Made by a program: the position numbers and the translations under genes | Assembly (NCBI GenBank): GCA_015680685.1 | Contig: MNCI01038321.1 | Coordinates: forward strand, 158,833 to 212,947 | Length of the DNA stretch: 54,115 nt | Reading direction: 5' to 3' | Origin: Gnetum montanum | Lineage: Eukaryota > Streptophyta > Gnetopsida > Gnetales > Gnetaceae | Notes under the pieces: generated by a model | What the model saw: the letters and a program-made list of their open reading frames with translations, nothing else | Database searches by the model: none | Told to the model about the DNA's origin: nothing | Shown here: positions 1 to 9,926 of the stretch, one piece after another | How the letters are laid out: every line of letters begins with the position of its first letter | Position numbering within the stretch: position 1 is the first letter of the stretch

Positions 1-470
1 ATTCCTCAACTAGCCGTACACATCGGACTACTACTGGGATTACCAAGCGCAGAATCCTGGAATACGCTACTGGGTTACCAAGCAGCCAATGCTCGTAATT
101 GAGTCGTACTCATGCGTTGCATCAAATAGACGATTCCTTGACTAGCCGTACACGTTCGTAGACGCTCGTAATCAAGTCGTACTTGAACGCACTAGGAAAG
201 CAGTAAACAAACAACAGCAAAACCATGTACTACAAGGTTTATCCAATCAAGTTCGTCTTTATTTCCGTACACAACTTGGGTTCAGGTTTACAAGTTGCTC
301 GAATAAAGAGCCGTTCACTCTAGGACTCCTACTGCGGGCACATGGGAAAAATTCTAACTCTGGAGTGATCAATCTGCCAGAGCTTCGCTACTTCTAACCA
401 GGATTGGGAAATGAAGGAAGTGCCACCTCTTATTTATAGATATGGCGACGGGACGCGATATCGCGGCACA
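1..470 (-). mobile_element. LTR fragment (R-U5 part), same family as the LTR at 50.4-53.3 kb
   Basis: This is a retrotransposon LTR piece read on the minus strand and cut by the window start. It carries a TATA box (CTATAAATA, complement of 431-439). On the minus strand the string AGTTAGAAT follows 80 bases after the TATA box, AGGAGTC 29 bases later, and AATAAA (complement of 258-263) 67 bases after that. The plus-strand LTR near 51.9 kb has the same three strings at exactly the same spacings (51892, 51972, 52001, 52068), so the two are homologous. Both also carry repeated CTTGGTAATCCCA-type strings downstream of the poly(A) signal. The U3 end is not defined; GC-richer sequence stops near 470-480. 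Confidence 0.7.
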
Positions 471-479
471 TGCAAGTCG

Positions 480-636
480 CGTCTCATCAATAGGTATCCT
501 TAAGAATACTTTATTTTGTTATATATAGATAATTAGTCATACTTTTTATTTGAGTATCTGTGTATCAAGCATGTTCATGATATAGGTGTCGTTAAGAATA
601 TTCTATTTTGTCATATATGGAGAATTAGTGGGAGAA
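480..636 (+). mobile_element. Internal 3' end of a Ty1/copia element with polypurine tract
   Basis: A short stretch ends in TAGTGGGAGAA directly before a TGTTG start. This is the polypurine tract-LTR junction typical of plant copia elements. Within it two related strings (from about 489 and 587, both containing TTAAGAATA and TATTTTGT) form a degenerate direct repeat with a period of about 98. No reverse transcriptase or RNase H residues remain readable, so the element is truncated at the junction with the LTR fragment on its left. Confidence 0.45.
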
Positions 637-1154
637 TGTTGTGATAATTTCCCATTATGATAATGGTTGTTCACTTTTTCCATCATCAACAATTACTCTT
701 TCCATCATAAGTAGTTATGGAAAGGTACCATTATTGTCATGAGTAATAATTGAAGTAGTGGGACATTACATAGCATTTTGATTCATTGAGAGAGGAAATA
801 CAATACATAGTTATAAACAGAATGGATAGGCCTCACCCTCAATGATTTTGGTACAGTGAATCCCATCTACTTCACAGCATTGACAATAATAGAGGTTGAT
901 AGACTAATCCAAAGGTTATTCACTCTCTTGTGAGCTTTTTGTTAAGTTAATTTGCAATTCATTAATTCAATCTCAATGGCTTTAAAATGAGAGTGAGTTA
1001 TTAATGATTTTCAAAGGTAAAAGTTCATTTGGGTGTTTTCTCCACTTGGATTTCTATTGTATTTCAATTTTTTCTACATTTATGATTCTATTGCATTTGT
1101 GTTTCTGTTGGAGCTTCTATGAAATTTTGGTCTCCATTACATTTTAGTTTAACA
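637..1154 (+). mobile_element. Candidate copia 3' LTR
   Basis: The sequence starts TGTTGTGATAATTTCCC right after a polypurine tract. A plausible end is TTTAGTTTAACA at 1143-1154, giving TG...CA ends and about 518 bp. No second LTR copy is in the window, so the right boundary is inferred only from the TG...CA rule. No coding content is seen. Confidence 0.4.
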
Positions 1155-2500
1155 ATCCATGAAGAATATAACAAAGACAACATACCTTTTTCATTGTGTT
1201 AATACATCAAGATAGAATGTATTAGGAGATCTTCTTAGTAACTAGTATTGAGAGATATTCCTTGTACAAATCCATGATGCTCCTCTTTAAGCAAAGATGT
1301 TATGACAAATATGGATGGGAACACATATAAAATTTTTAAAAGCAATGCAATAACCTCACCTTTTAAATTTTGTTGAGGCCCTCTAGCACTTTATACAAGT
1401 AGCACATGTGCCGTGATATGTAATGAGGCACTTTATAGTGTAGTAAAATTATCATCGATGATGATGTGGTTTAATGGTTTAGCTTTTCTTTCTTTTTTCT
1501 TTCCATGTTTTCCTTGGTTTGGTTTCATTCATGAGTGTTATTCTTTGTAAGATTTTTACAATCTTTCCTAATGGATCTTTTTGTTTCCTTGGGGTTTATA
1601 GCACTTCATATAATATAATACAACATTCTTACCATCTTCATTGCTATCAAACTTTTAAATTGAATGGGCATGGTATTTGCAACTATACTAGAAGAAATAA
1701 ATATCTTGATGACCATTAAGTCTTTAGGTGAAAGCTTTTAGAGAATAATGGTTAGAAATCAAACACATGAATTAACCAGGTCAAATCAACTAGGAAAATA
1801 AAGGAAGCCAAATTTCCTTTGTGATTTTTATCCAAGAAGTTTGAAGTATGACATAGAACTCTAACAATGCTAGTTCCAAGTTCAGATACAAAAGGAGAAG
1901 GGTTAGCATCAAGTTGGTAGGTAGCTATAAAATCTTGCCAAATGTCACGAATGAGTTTTTTTTTTTCAGATTTGAAGATGCTATGCCATTCCCTAGATGC
2001 CATATGTCATAGTTACACAATCAAATATGATTTAAAGAAATTGCAAATAAACAAAGATCTAGCTTTTTTCAGAGACAAAAGAAGAAAAAGAATTCATATA
2101 GCTAATCTCATTTTGTTTAGACAAGAGTAAGATGATGAAGAAGAACAAATCCAAAGTAAGACATAAAATAATAGTCCCTTTGAAAAATTATCTGGTCAAC
2201 AAATAGGAAGAACTATCCCATGTTGTTGAATAAAAACGTTGGAAGTGCCAAGATAATGATTACATAGTGACGTTTTTTGTAAGCAAGGAAAAGTGGATCA
2301 ACTAAAAAATGTTAAACATCTGCCCATTGAGTGGCCTTTCTAGGACCCACTTAAGAGGAAGAGCATTGAGCATTGATTGTGGTTCTTGACGACCTTGGAA
2401 AAGGAATGCAACATGTGGAAAAGTCCCAGATCTTGAAAGCTAAGTCGTAATGGTGCAATCATTGTAGTCTTCTTTCTTATACAGTTCTTATCTTTGTCAT
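1155..2500. other. AT-rich DNA without recognisable gene
   Basis: No conserved domain, repeat structure or RNA gene is visible. An 83-codon minus-strand open frame at 1752-2003 resembles no family I recognise and has no start context or splice signals, so I treat it as chance or relic sequence. Confidence 0.5.
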
Positions 2501-2505
2501 AATAA

Positions 2506-2625
2506 AAGGTACCATTGTTTGAGCCACATATATGTGAAGGACAATTATTAGTTTCCAGAACTAGAAATTTAAAAAGGTATCATTGTTTGAGCCACATATA
2601 TGTGAAGGACAATTATTAGTTTCCA
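2506..2625. repeat. Tandem duplication, period 68 bp
   Basis: A block of about 51 bp containing CATTGTTTGAGCCACATATA occurs at 2513 and again at 2581 with almost no change. The 17-bp spacer between the copies is unrelated. The near identity means a recent local duplication. Confidence 0.85.
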
Positions 2626-2978
2626 TCCATTATGTGTGATGTGAATACAATTTTGGAGGCATGTCTCACATGAATGACATCCCTAAAAATATGGATGGAA
2701 AAACCTTGTCCACATTCAATGAATGTTTTCTTTTTCTGCGGAAGCGATCATTATTAATATGAGCTAGCAACCCAAAAAAGGTCTTTGTCTAGCCTTGTGA
2801 ATCTTTTACTTCTCTTGATGAAGTTAATGTCGTTGAAAAGTATATGTCCCTACCATAGCTCTTTGAAATATCAAGCATTTTGTGGCTAAGGTAAGAGATC
2901 ACGAGTGAGATCACGAGTGAACTTTACTGGATGATTTTGTTAATCTAATAAAAGATCATCAAGAAGGGGGTATTAGAA

Positions 2979-3050
2979 CCTAAAATAATTGAAACATAGA
3001 TACACTCGCAGAAATTGGGACCCAAAATAATTAAAACATAAGTACACTTC
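2979..3050. repeat. Two-copy 40-bp degenerate tandem repeat
   Basis: The strings ACCTAAAATAATTGAAACAT and ACCCAAAATAATTAAAACAT occur 40 bp apart, each followed by an ATACACT/GTACACT string. A smaller duplication of GATCACGAGT lies just upstream near 2897-2920. Confidence 0.6.
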
Positions 3051-3164
3051 AAGATATATAGTTTAATTAGAACTTTATAACTTATTATTATCCATCGGAA
3101 TCGAACCTATAACTTGAAACATCTAAAAAATAATTATTCCTTACAAGCCCAATACACATCGAAC

Positions 3165-3240
3165 TAAGGATGAGGGTCAATGGATAAGTAAAAGCTTAAC
3201 CTCTTTCGAGTAGTTGCCCCTAGGTTCAAAATCCCCTAAC
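3165..3240 (+). repeat. Possible tRNA-derived SINE head
   Basis: The sequence GGGTCAATGGATAAG resembles a polymerase III A box. The downstream GGTTCAAAATCCC resembles a B box (consensus GGTTCRANTCC) at about tRNA-like spacing. No tRNA cloverleaf, anticodon stem or poly(A) tail can be shown. A SINE relic is the best guess. Confidence 0.3.
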
Positions 3241-3334
3241 CACACCCTATGTCCCATCACTCACTCAATTAGCTGCATGCTTATGCTCAAATCCCCTAAC
3301 TCCGATCACTCCAAGTGGTGGTCCCTTAATTTTG

Positions 3335-3545
3335 GCTGAGAGAACAACACATTTGGTGCAATGGAGGGGAGAGTGGGGGGAGGAGTGAAGTTTGTTGCCC
3401 TCCACGTCACATGCCACGTAAGATCCCACGAAATGGAAAAAAACGTGAACCAAAGAGTCATAGGTTTTCATATTCCCCACTGTGCACAAACACGAATCAA
3501 AGAGCCACAAGTTTTTGTATTCTCGTTGGGCACATAAAAAGGTAG
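3335..3545 (-). repeat. Dispersed repeat copy A (partner at 28.8-29.06 kb)
   Basis: Read on the minus strand this stretch matches 28825-29060 on the plus strand over about 200 bp. Shared strings include GGGATCTTACGTGGC and the runs around TGGAGGGCAACAAA. It contains a degenerate internal duplication of about 45 bp built on GAATATGAAAAC..TATGGCTCTTT. Translated, both copies read G-N-M-K...V-H-V-F...G-S-Y-V-A..D-V-E-G in one frame, but the similarity is as strong at DNA level, so coding is not proven. The left part is adjacent to a captured UDP-glycosyltransferase fragment. Confidence 0.75.
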
Positions 3546-3584
3546 GACCCCAACCTGCAATCCATGTGACGTGACAACACAAAA

Positions 3585-3985
3585 CCAAAGATGGATGCCA
3601 GAGATCTGGTTCCTTTACTTTCCCGACAATTTGCCACCGGATCAGGCGACCACGTTGTTGATCAACACATGGGAGAAATTTGAACCTTTGGTCCTAGATC
3701 AGCTCAATGGAGAACTCTCAGGGATAGTTGCAGCAATAGGTTCATCACTATTGATGAAGGAAAGAAATAGTGCCAAAAAGTAGCAACAACAACAGCTTGT
3801 GGGAAGAAGAAAACACATATTTGGAATGGCTGGACAAGAAAAAGTTGGGATTAGTATTGTATGTGAGTTTGGCAACATGGCTATGTTCAACAAGCAGCAG
3901 TTCCAGGAGTTAGCACTGGGGGAGAAGTAGAGCATATGTCCATTTCTATAGATTTTGTGCAGGGACGAGGAAGAATCAATTAAAA
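3585..3985 (+). pseudogene. UDP-glycosyltransferase (UGT family 1) fragment
   Basis: Pieces in shifting frames match a plant family 1 UDP-glycosyltransferase, which transfers sugar from UDP-sugar to small molecules in the cytosol. In order: RDLVPLLSRQFATGS (3602 on); a frameshift into ATTLLINTWEKFEPLVLD; TYLEWLDKKKLGLVLYVS near 3814-3870; a frameshift into FGNMAMFNKQQFQELALG (about 3867-3920); then CPFL*I, where family members have PFLWV. So a TGG has become TAG. These parts cover the end of the N-terminal domain and the start of the C-terminal domain. I do not see the PSPG sugar-donor box. With at least two frameshifts and stops it is a pseudogene fragment. It sits directly beside the dispersed repeat at 3335-3545 and upstream of a bHLH fragment. 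Confidence 0.65.
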
Positions 3986-4347
3986 GAACACCAACAACCA
4001 TGTGAAATTGCAAAAGGAACGTGGATGTTGCAATGAGATGTTGCAGAAGTGGCGGGAGCGACGTGGTCGTGGTTACGCAGTGGCCAGCGGTTACACTAAT
4101 GATCACAAGACGTGGTAGGCATTTCGAACCATGGGTGGTGGCGGTGGTTACAAGGTATCTTCGGCGAGAGATAGAACATTGGATCCTTAGGGGACACAGG
4201 AGGCCTCCTCTTGCTTTGAAAAACCCATCAAAGATTCCCCTCTCTACGTAAATGCAGATATCAAAAAGATGGACATTGACGGTTTTCACATTCCACTCTA
4301 TAATTTGAAAGAGACGCTGAATTTGAAAATGTGTAATTTTCTTGCAG

Positions 4348-4972
4348 ATTAAAGGCAAAGCTGTGATGTTAGATGAGATCATCAACTATGTGCAGCCTCT
4401 TCAATTCTAAGTTGAGGTAAATTGCTGAAAAATTCGTATTTAGGGTTTATTTACTTAGCCATTTGGTAAAAAAATAAGGGTCATTGATTTTGTTTCTCAT
4501 TTTCTTCTGTTTCTGTCAATGAAACTTGAAGCTCCCAACCCAAGAATCAAGCTGATGACTTTCTTTCCAAAGATGTAGGTTTTGTACTTTGGCTACAAAA
4601 TTGTATCAATAATACTGTAAGTTTGTTATGAAGCTCTAAAAGCTTGAATCCTGTTTCTGTGTCTCTAAACAATTTTTGAGATAACAGGGAACCCATACTT
4701 GAAGTAGTCTATGGCAGACTTGTATTTGTTTAATGAAAACTGCCATAAAATGACATGATCGAATAACTAATTATGGACCTGTTTTTTGTTGGGTTGGTAG
4801 ATTCTTGAACCAACTAGCATGGCCTTTGCCAGTGATGACAGAATGGCATATCCACAGTTCACTAGACAGAATGATCAGCTATGCATGTTGCAGCATCTTA
4901 TGAGACAGGCCAGCAATTCATGGCAAATGCAGCAGAAGTCTCTGTTGTTGCTCTGAAGAAATCTATGAATGA
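4348..4972 (+). pseudogene. bHLH transcription factor fragment (helix 2 exon and downstream exons)
   Basis: A splice acceptor CTTGCAG ends at 4347. It is followed by a 69-bp exon (4348-4416) reading KGKAVMLDEIINYVQ and PLQF*VE, then a GT donor. This is helix 2 of plant bHLH factors of the BEE/CIB-like group, where the same exon reads TGKAVMLDEIINYVQSLQ. CAA has changed to TAA near its end. The next exon follows at about 4512: FLSMKLEAPNPRI, then after a one-base shift ADDFLSKD. A third piece begins after GGTAG at about 4801 with ILEPTSMAFASDDRMAYPQF and runs to a stop near 4955. The basic region and helix 1, needed for DNA binding, are not seen upstream, where a UGT fragment lies instead. A stop, a frameshift and a lost acceptor before the second exon mark it as a pseudogene or captured fragment. 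Confidence 0.75.
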
Positions 4973-4974
4973 TA

Positions 4975-6540
4975 ATTTTCCTCTCATCAATCATTTTGGG
5001 GATGCCAAAGTACATCATAATGCGTCATCCTATTATCTAAGCTAGTATTGTCAATCTCATTTACTAATAATTTATTTTGTTTCATATAGAAATTTTTCAA
5101 ATCCATATATTAACAGAACACTTCACACTAATTCTATTATTTTTTTGAATTCCTTCGGGATTTCAGTTCCAAAAATGTAAAATCTCAAAGGATACACCTA
5201 CGTTTTCCCATGGGGATGCGTGTTTGGAGTGTTCAAGATAATGCAACGAAACACGCCACAAGGGACACGAAGTTTGAATCCTGATGCATATATGTTGCTT
5301 CTGGGCCGGCATTTCGTTAAAAAATTCCGCCAATATAAGAAATGAATTATTATCAGGAGAAGTAGACTCTGCCAATGGAGAAGATAAATCAGAAGTGCTA
5401 AAAGCATAAAGGGCATGATCGTTGATTACAGGGCAAGGCCAAGCCCATATTAAATATGGAGTTATGGACGAAAGAGAAGTTCACCTGAATTGCATTATGG
5501 ACGGTTTGGGTAGGTGTGTGTGCTGTTTCTCTGTTTTTAAAACTGAAATCGCTAAAAACTGCTTCACATGCTTTAGATATACCGGATAGCAGAAATATAA
5601 ACAATTTTGAGAATATTATTAAGAAATGGAGGCTACTTATATCTATTAGGACATTGAAAGTGAAACCTGGAACCTGAGTTTTCAAGTGAAGACTCATGCC
5701 ACTGATATTCAATAACATTGATAAATTATAATAAATCTAACTATATTTGTAACTATAATATTCTGTGTTTTTCTTAAGAAAGTAGCCTTTAACATGGAGT
5801 TTGATTGTAGCCTGTGCTTTCGGGTGGGTAGTAGTGAAGTAGCCTTGGGGTGTAAGGGTTATACTAAAACCTCTACTTGTCTTGTGTTTAAAAAAAAATT
5901 AAGAAAATATAGGTTATAAATGTGAATTTGATGCACATTTACATGTTTAGGCATTTTGCATAGAAATTAAAGGCAAAAAATAAAGTCTAAACTTTTGTTT
6001 CAAAATGGTTGAAACTATGGCAGTACCACACCTATACTAGTTATTGCTCATTAGTTTATGTAGTACATCCATAAATTACAACCATGACAATTAACACTGA
6101 ACCAATTCAATAAAATCTTGAATTTCAATTTCAGAACTTAATCATGTTTGACTAATATTTCCTGTGTGTGTCGGTGAACTATGTGTAAAGGAAACTTTGT
6201 TTACCTGATGCCTTTTGGCTAGAAAATTATAGAGAATAGCACTACCATGGTGCCTAGGTGGTACAAAATAAGGTAGAGCATAAGGAATGAACAATCTTTT
6301 CTTGGCAAAACTAGACTTTTTGTTACTTAACAAAAGTTCATTGTTTTAGAGGTTGAATCAATGCACCTTATCAATGCTAATCTTTACACTCAAAAGAACT
6401 TACTGTTAGTATTGTTGTTGCAACCACCGTTTTTATAGATTAGTTTTATATTTGAAAAGTGTGAAATGCTTATTGATTTAAAATTAGAAGAGTCAGACCA
6501 AGTTTTACACACTGCCGCATGTGAAATTCACACCTTGCAA
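4975..6540. other. Intergenic DNA without recognisable gene
   Basis: This is AT-rich sequence with several minus-strand open frames of 60-106 codons (5163-5718, 6142-6333). None matches a family I know and none has splice or promoter context. No tandem repeat or terminal repeat stands out. It is the 5' flank of the OPT locus. Confidence 0.5.
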
Positions 6541-6550
6541 GTGACAAGGT

Positions 6551-6558
6551 TATAAATA
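6551..6558 (+). promoter_or_regulatory. TATA box of the OPT locus
   Basis: TATAAATA lies 60 bp before the ATG at 6611, a normal plant distance: a start about 30 bases downstream leaves a leader of roughly 30 nt. The sequence GGCAATGGCGG around the start codon has G at -3 and G at +4, a good plant initiation context. Confidence 0.6.
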
Positions 6559-6610
6559 AGAGCTGCTGCTTGTGCTCTTGCTGCCCTGTAGAGCTCAATA
6601 AAGCGAGGCA

Positions 6611-7802
6611 ATGGCGGACGTTAAGGATCAGACAATGGGCAAAGCCAACGTTTACTATGATGAGGAACAACAACAGCAGAAGAAGAACAAAGATGAAGAA
6701 GAAGAAGAGAACTCACTGGTAGAGCAGGTGGCAGCCACCGTGAGCACCGAGGACGACGAAACGCAGCCGGTGTGGGCTTTCCGGATGTGGACTCTGGGGC
6801 TGCTGTCATGCGTGACTCTGTCATTCCTGAAGCAGTTCTTCGGCTACCGCACGGAGCGGCTTATCATCACTCCCATCTCCGTTCAGCTTGTGGCACTGCC
6901 GAAGGGCGTCCTCATGGCGCGAGTTCTGCCGGATCGCAAGTTCAATATGAAGGAGCACGTCCTCATCACCATCTTCGCCAGCGCCGGCTACGCCTTCGGC
7001 AACGGCCCCACCTACGCCGTCGGCATCGTCAACATTATCCGGGTAAGTTCGCATCCCTCTGCTCGCCGCCTGGCTCATCATCATCACAACCCAGGTAAGT
7101 TCGCTGTTGGACTTATTTTATATGAAACTGAAACTGAAATTAAAAAGATTTTAAATTGTAATTCAATTTTATGGTGTGCTGGCTGTGGCCACGGTCGGTG
7201 ACAGCGTAGCAGCTGGGCTCCGGCATGCATCCTAGCTTGTTGGCCAAATCTACAGATTAACAAAAGCTTAACTTTTTTTTTTCAAGTGGTTACACATAGT
7301 TTTATTTACTTAGTAAATGAACAAATGCATAACCTCTTTCAAGAATGATTGAACATAAGCTTATTGAAGGGTTGAACATAAGCTTATTGAAGGGAAGGGA
7401 GCAAAAAGCATAATTTTTTAAAAATAATTACATCTTTATAATTTTTTTTAAGCAAAAACCTAACCTCTTTTCAATTTATATAATAATATATATTATGCTG
7501 CAGCCAGCGTTAACAATCCTTGCCCATATTCTTTGCCAATTTTTGCTTTTCAGATACAAGTTTGTAACAAAGTAACAATGGTTAAAAAGTCTTATTTTGT
7601 GTGGGGTATGTTTCTGCAGACGCCGGGGTTGAACGTGATAACGGAATACATCATGGGTTACATGGTACCCGGAGAGTCCATAGCCAACATCTGTTTCAAG
7701 GTGTACGGCTACATGAACATGAGCCAGGCGGTGGCCTTCCTGCAAGACTTCAAGCTCGGCCATTACATGAAGGTTCCGCCACGTTCCATGCTTCTCTTGC
7801 AG
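6611..7802 (+). pseudogene. Oligopeptide transporter (OPT family), exons 1 and late-middle exon; central exons missing
   Basis: OPT proteins are plasma-membrane proton-coupled carriers of small peptides and metal chelates, usually about 700-760 residues with many membrane spans. Exon 1 (6611-7042, 144 codons) has an acidic, glutamine-rich N-terminus, then PVWAFRMWTLGLLSC, FGYRTERL and MARVLPDRKFNMKEH, all OPT hallmarks. It ends in frame at a GGGTAAGT donor. A second exon (7620-7802, 61 codons, after TTTCTGCAG, before GGTAAT) reads [13 protein letters not shown]...[29 protein letters not shown], the conserved late region. Both exons are in phase 0, GC-rich and open. The roughly 320-340 residues that normally lie between them are absent; the 577-bp intron holds no coding sequence. 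The last exon follows at 8902 but is decayed. The product would lack most of the pore, so I call it a pseudogene. A shortened transcript is possible. Confidence 0.85.
7349..7394. repeat. Exact 23-bp tandem repeat, two copies
   Basis: TTGAACATAAGCTTATTGAA plus GGG occurs twice head to tail (7349-7371, 7372-7394) without a mismatch, inside the first OPT intron. It is a recent slippage or duplication event. Confidence 0.9.
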
Positions 7803-7947
7803 GTAATTAATACAATAACATCAAACTTTGAGAGAGCATTAGAATGAAAAGTGGTTCAAGGTGGTTACCTATGAGAACCTAAAATGGTTAGCTTATGATT
7901 TTATCAGGGGAAGAAGCTGCTGTTTCGAACCTCCCTCTAACAATCTT

Positions 7948-8106
7948 TTGTAATTTTTTTAGTGCATAATATTGACCATGCCCGTGGGGATGTACTTGTA
8001 ATTCTTCAAAGTGTATCATGTTGGTTTGTAATTTTTTTAGTGTATAATATTGACCATGCCTGTGGGGATGTACTTACAATACTTCAAAGTGTATCATGTT
8101 GGTTAT
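7948..8106. repeat. 79-bp tandem duplication
   Basis: Two copies with period 79 (compare AGTGCATAATATTGACCATG at 7961 with AGTGTATAATATTGACCATG at 8040) both end in GTGTATCATGTTGGTT. A partial third echo of the last part lies near 8150-8172. The block lies in the intron before the decayed last OPT exon. Confidence 0.85.
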
Positions 8107-8504
8107 ATTAGCTATATTAATGGGTATATATTTTGAGTGTGTGTAATTCTTGTTGTGTATCATGTTGGTTACTAAAGTCTTTGGCCATGGCATCTTAAAT
8201 TCATGTCTTAGATTAAAAAAGTTGTGTTTATGATTTTGTATCTTAGGTTAAAAGGTTGTTTGCTTCGTTGTGGACCATTATTTAGAATTTTGCTAAGGTA
8301 CTTTTTTTTGAAGTTGTAAGACATAGATCTGAGCTTAAGCACAACCACTTAAAAAAAAGTTTAGACTTTCTTTTGTCCACTCATCTTTCTAGGACCCATC
8401 CTAGTTGGTGCCCTGAACATTGAGTCTGGGGCAATGGTTGCATGTGGTTTTGCAAAGATGTATTGTGGGATTCTTATTGGACCCATCTAATATACACAAT
8501 TTTT

Positions 8505-8590
8505 TATTAGCTCAGTGGTAAGAGTCTTAGTAACCTTAGGTTAAAGGTTCAATTCTCCTTGGCAACACTAAATTGTAAAAAAAAATTTCA
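8505..8590 (+). repeat. tRNA-derived SINE-like unit with A-rich tail
   Basis: TAGCTCAGTGGTAAGAG is a near-perfect polymerase III A box. GGTTCAATTCTCC about 45 bases later is a near-perfect B box. An A9 run follows shortly after (about 8577-8585). The region between the boxes does not fold into a normal tRNA, so it is best read as a tRNA-derived SINE or its relic in the OPT intron, not a tRNA gene. Confidence 0.5.
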
Positions 8591-8704
8591 AATTTAGAGG
8601 GTTAATTTGGAGTGAATCTTTAGCTTGAATGTAACCACCAAATTCAAGAAGCTAACCAAATAAGTTTGTACCATGTGCTAGCTATAAAATTAACCTTATC
8701 AAGA

Positions 8705-9926
8705 CCTTTTATTGAAACTAATCGCTTGAATCTATTATACCAATTTTATATTTTTAATGATTTGTTTTTTAAAATTTATATTTCAGTGATCCTAGTATAA
8801 ATAATCAAACTTATGACTTTTTGGGTTATCAAGTGATGACTCTTCCCACTGGGATAACACCTCATTGTTAATCATAATGTTGTTTGATGACCCTAGAGCA
8901 ATTGATAGGGACAATGGTGGTAGGGATGGTGAATTTGGGCATTGCATGGTGGCTGCTGGGCTCCATGGACAACATCTACAAATTGGAGTTACTACCAGTG
9001 GATAGCCCCTAGACATGTTTGAGCAACCAAGTGTTCTTCAATGCCTTGGTCATATGGGGGCTAGTGGGGCCCCGCTACATCTTCAGTAGCCAAGGTGCAT
9101 ATCCTGAGATGAACTAGTTTTTCTTGGTGGGGCTAGTAGTCCTCGTGGGGGTGTGGCTACTCTACAAAACCTAGCTCACTGCCCGTTGGTTCACACTCAT
9201 AAACATGCCCATGTTGCTTGACTCCATGGCTAGCATGCCATCGGCCATGCGAGTCAACTACAATATGTGGGTTACCGTCGGCACCATCTTCAACTTTTAT
9301 GTTTATTAGTGGTGCTAACGGTGGTGGCAATGATTATTGAAACTGAACCTATTATACCAATTTTAGATTTTTAATGATTTTTTTAAAAACATTTATAATT
9401 CAATGGTATTAGTATAATCAAACTTAAGACTTTTTGGGTTACCAAGTCATGACTCTTTTCACTAAGTTAACTTGTTTAATGACTTTGGAGCACTTGATAG
9501 GGACAATAGTGGTAGGAATGGTGAATTTGGGCATGGCATGGTGGTTGCTAGGCTTTGTGGACAACATTTGCAAACTAGAGTTATTGCCAGCAAACAGCCC
9601 CTAGACATGTTTACGTGATTAGGTGTTCTTCGATGCCTTGATCATATGAGGGCTAGTGGGGCCCTATCGCATCTTCAGCAGCCAAGGTGCATATCTTGAG
9701 ATGAACTGGTTTGTCCTAGTGGGGCTAGCAGCCCCCATGGGGATGTGGCTGCTCTACAAAGCCTAGCCCACTACCCACTGGCTCACACTCATAAACATGC
9801 CCATGTTGTTCGACTATGTGGTGATGATGGAGGAGGTGACGTCCATGAACTACACAACATGGCTCATCGTCAGCACCGTCTTCAACTTTTACATTTACTG
9901 GCTACAGCAATGATGATGGCAATGAT
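8705..9926 (+). repeat. Tandem duplication of the last OPT intron end plus exon
   Basis: The segment from about 8705 to 9334 is repeated as about 9335-9926. Within the exon the offset is exactly 592 bp at every point checked (TTG 8902/9494, TAG 9010/9602, TAG 9172/9764, GGCAATGAT 9326/9918), so there are no indels there. The intronic part before it is also duplicated, with small indels. The junction is at about 9334. Confidence 0.9.
8902..9334 (+). pseudogene. OPT last exon, decayed copy 1
   Basis: It reads LIGTMVVGMVNLGIAWWLLG, then ELLPVDSP*TC, VFFNALVIWGLVGPRYIFSS, YPEMN*FFLVGL, WLLYKT*LTARWFTLINMP and VGTIFNFYVY*, the C-terminal part of OPT transporters. The in-frame stops are TAG at former tryptophan codons: SPWTC, EMNWF and YKAWP in the ancestor. 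The expected acceptor AG before the exon reads AA (8900-8901). The copy stops where the second tandem copy begins and lacks the last part of the protein. Confidence 0.85.

Noticed and set aside
3699-4385. 228-codon minus-strand open frame
   Set aside because: It runs antisense across the UGT fragment and the bHLH exon, which match real families on the plus strand. Its own residues show no domain.
8505-8570. tRNA gene
   Set aside because: A and B boxes are good but no anticodon arm, acceptor stem or terminator can be built; a SINE explains the boxes and the A-rich tail.
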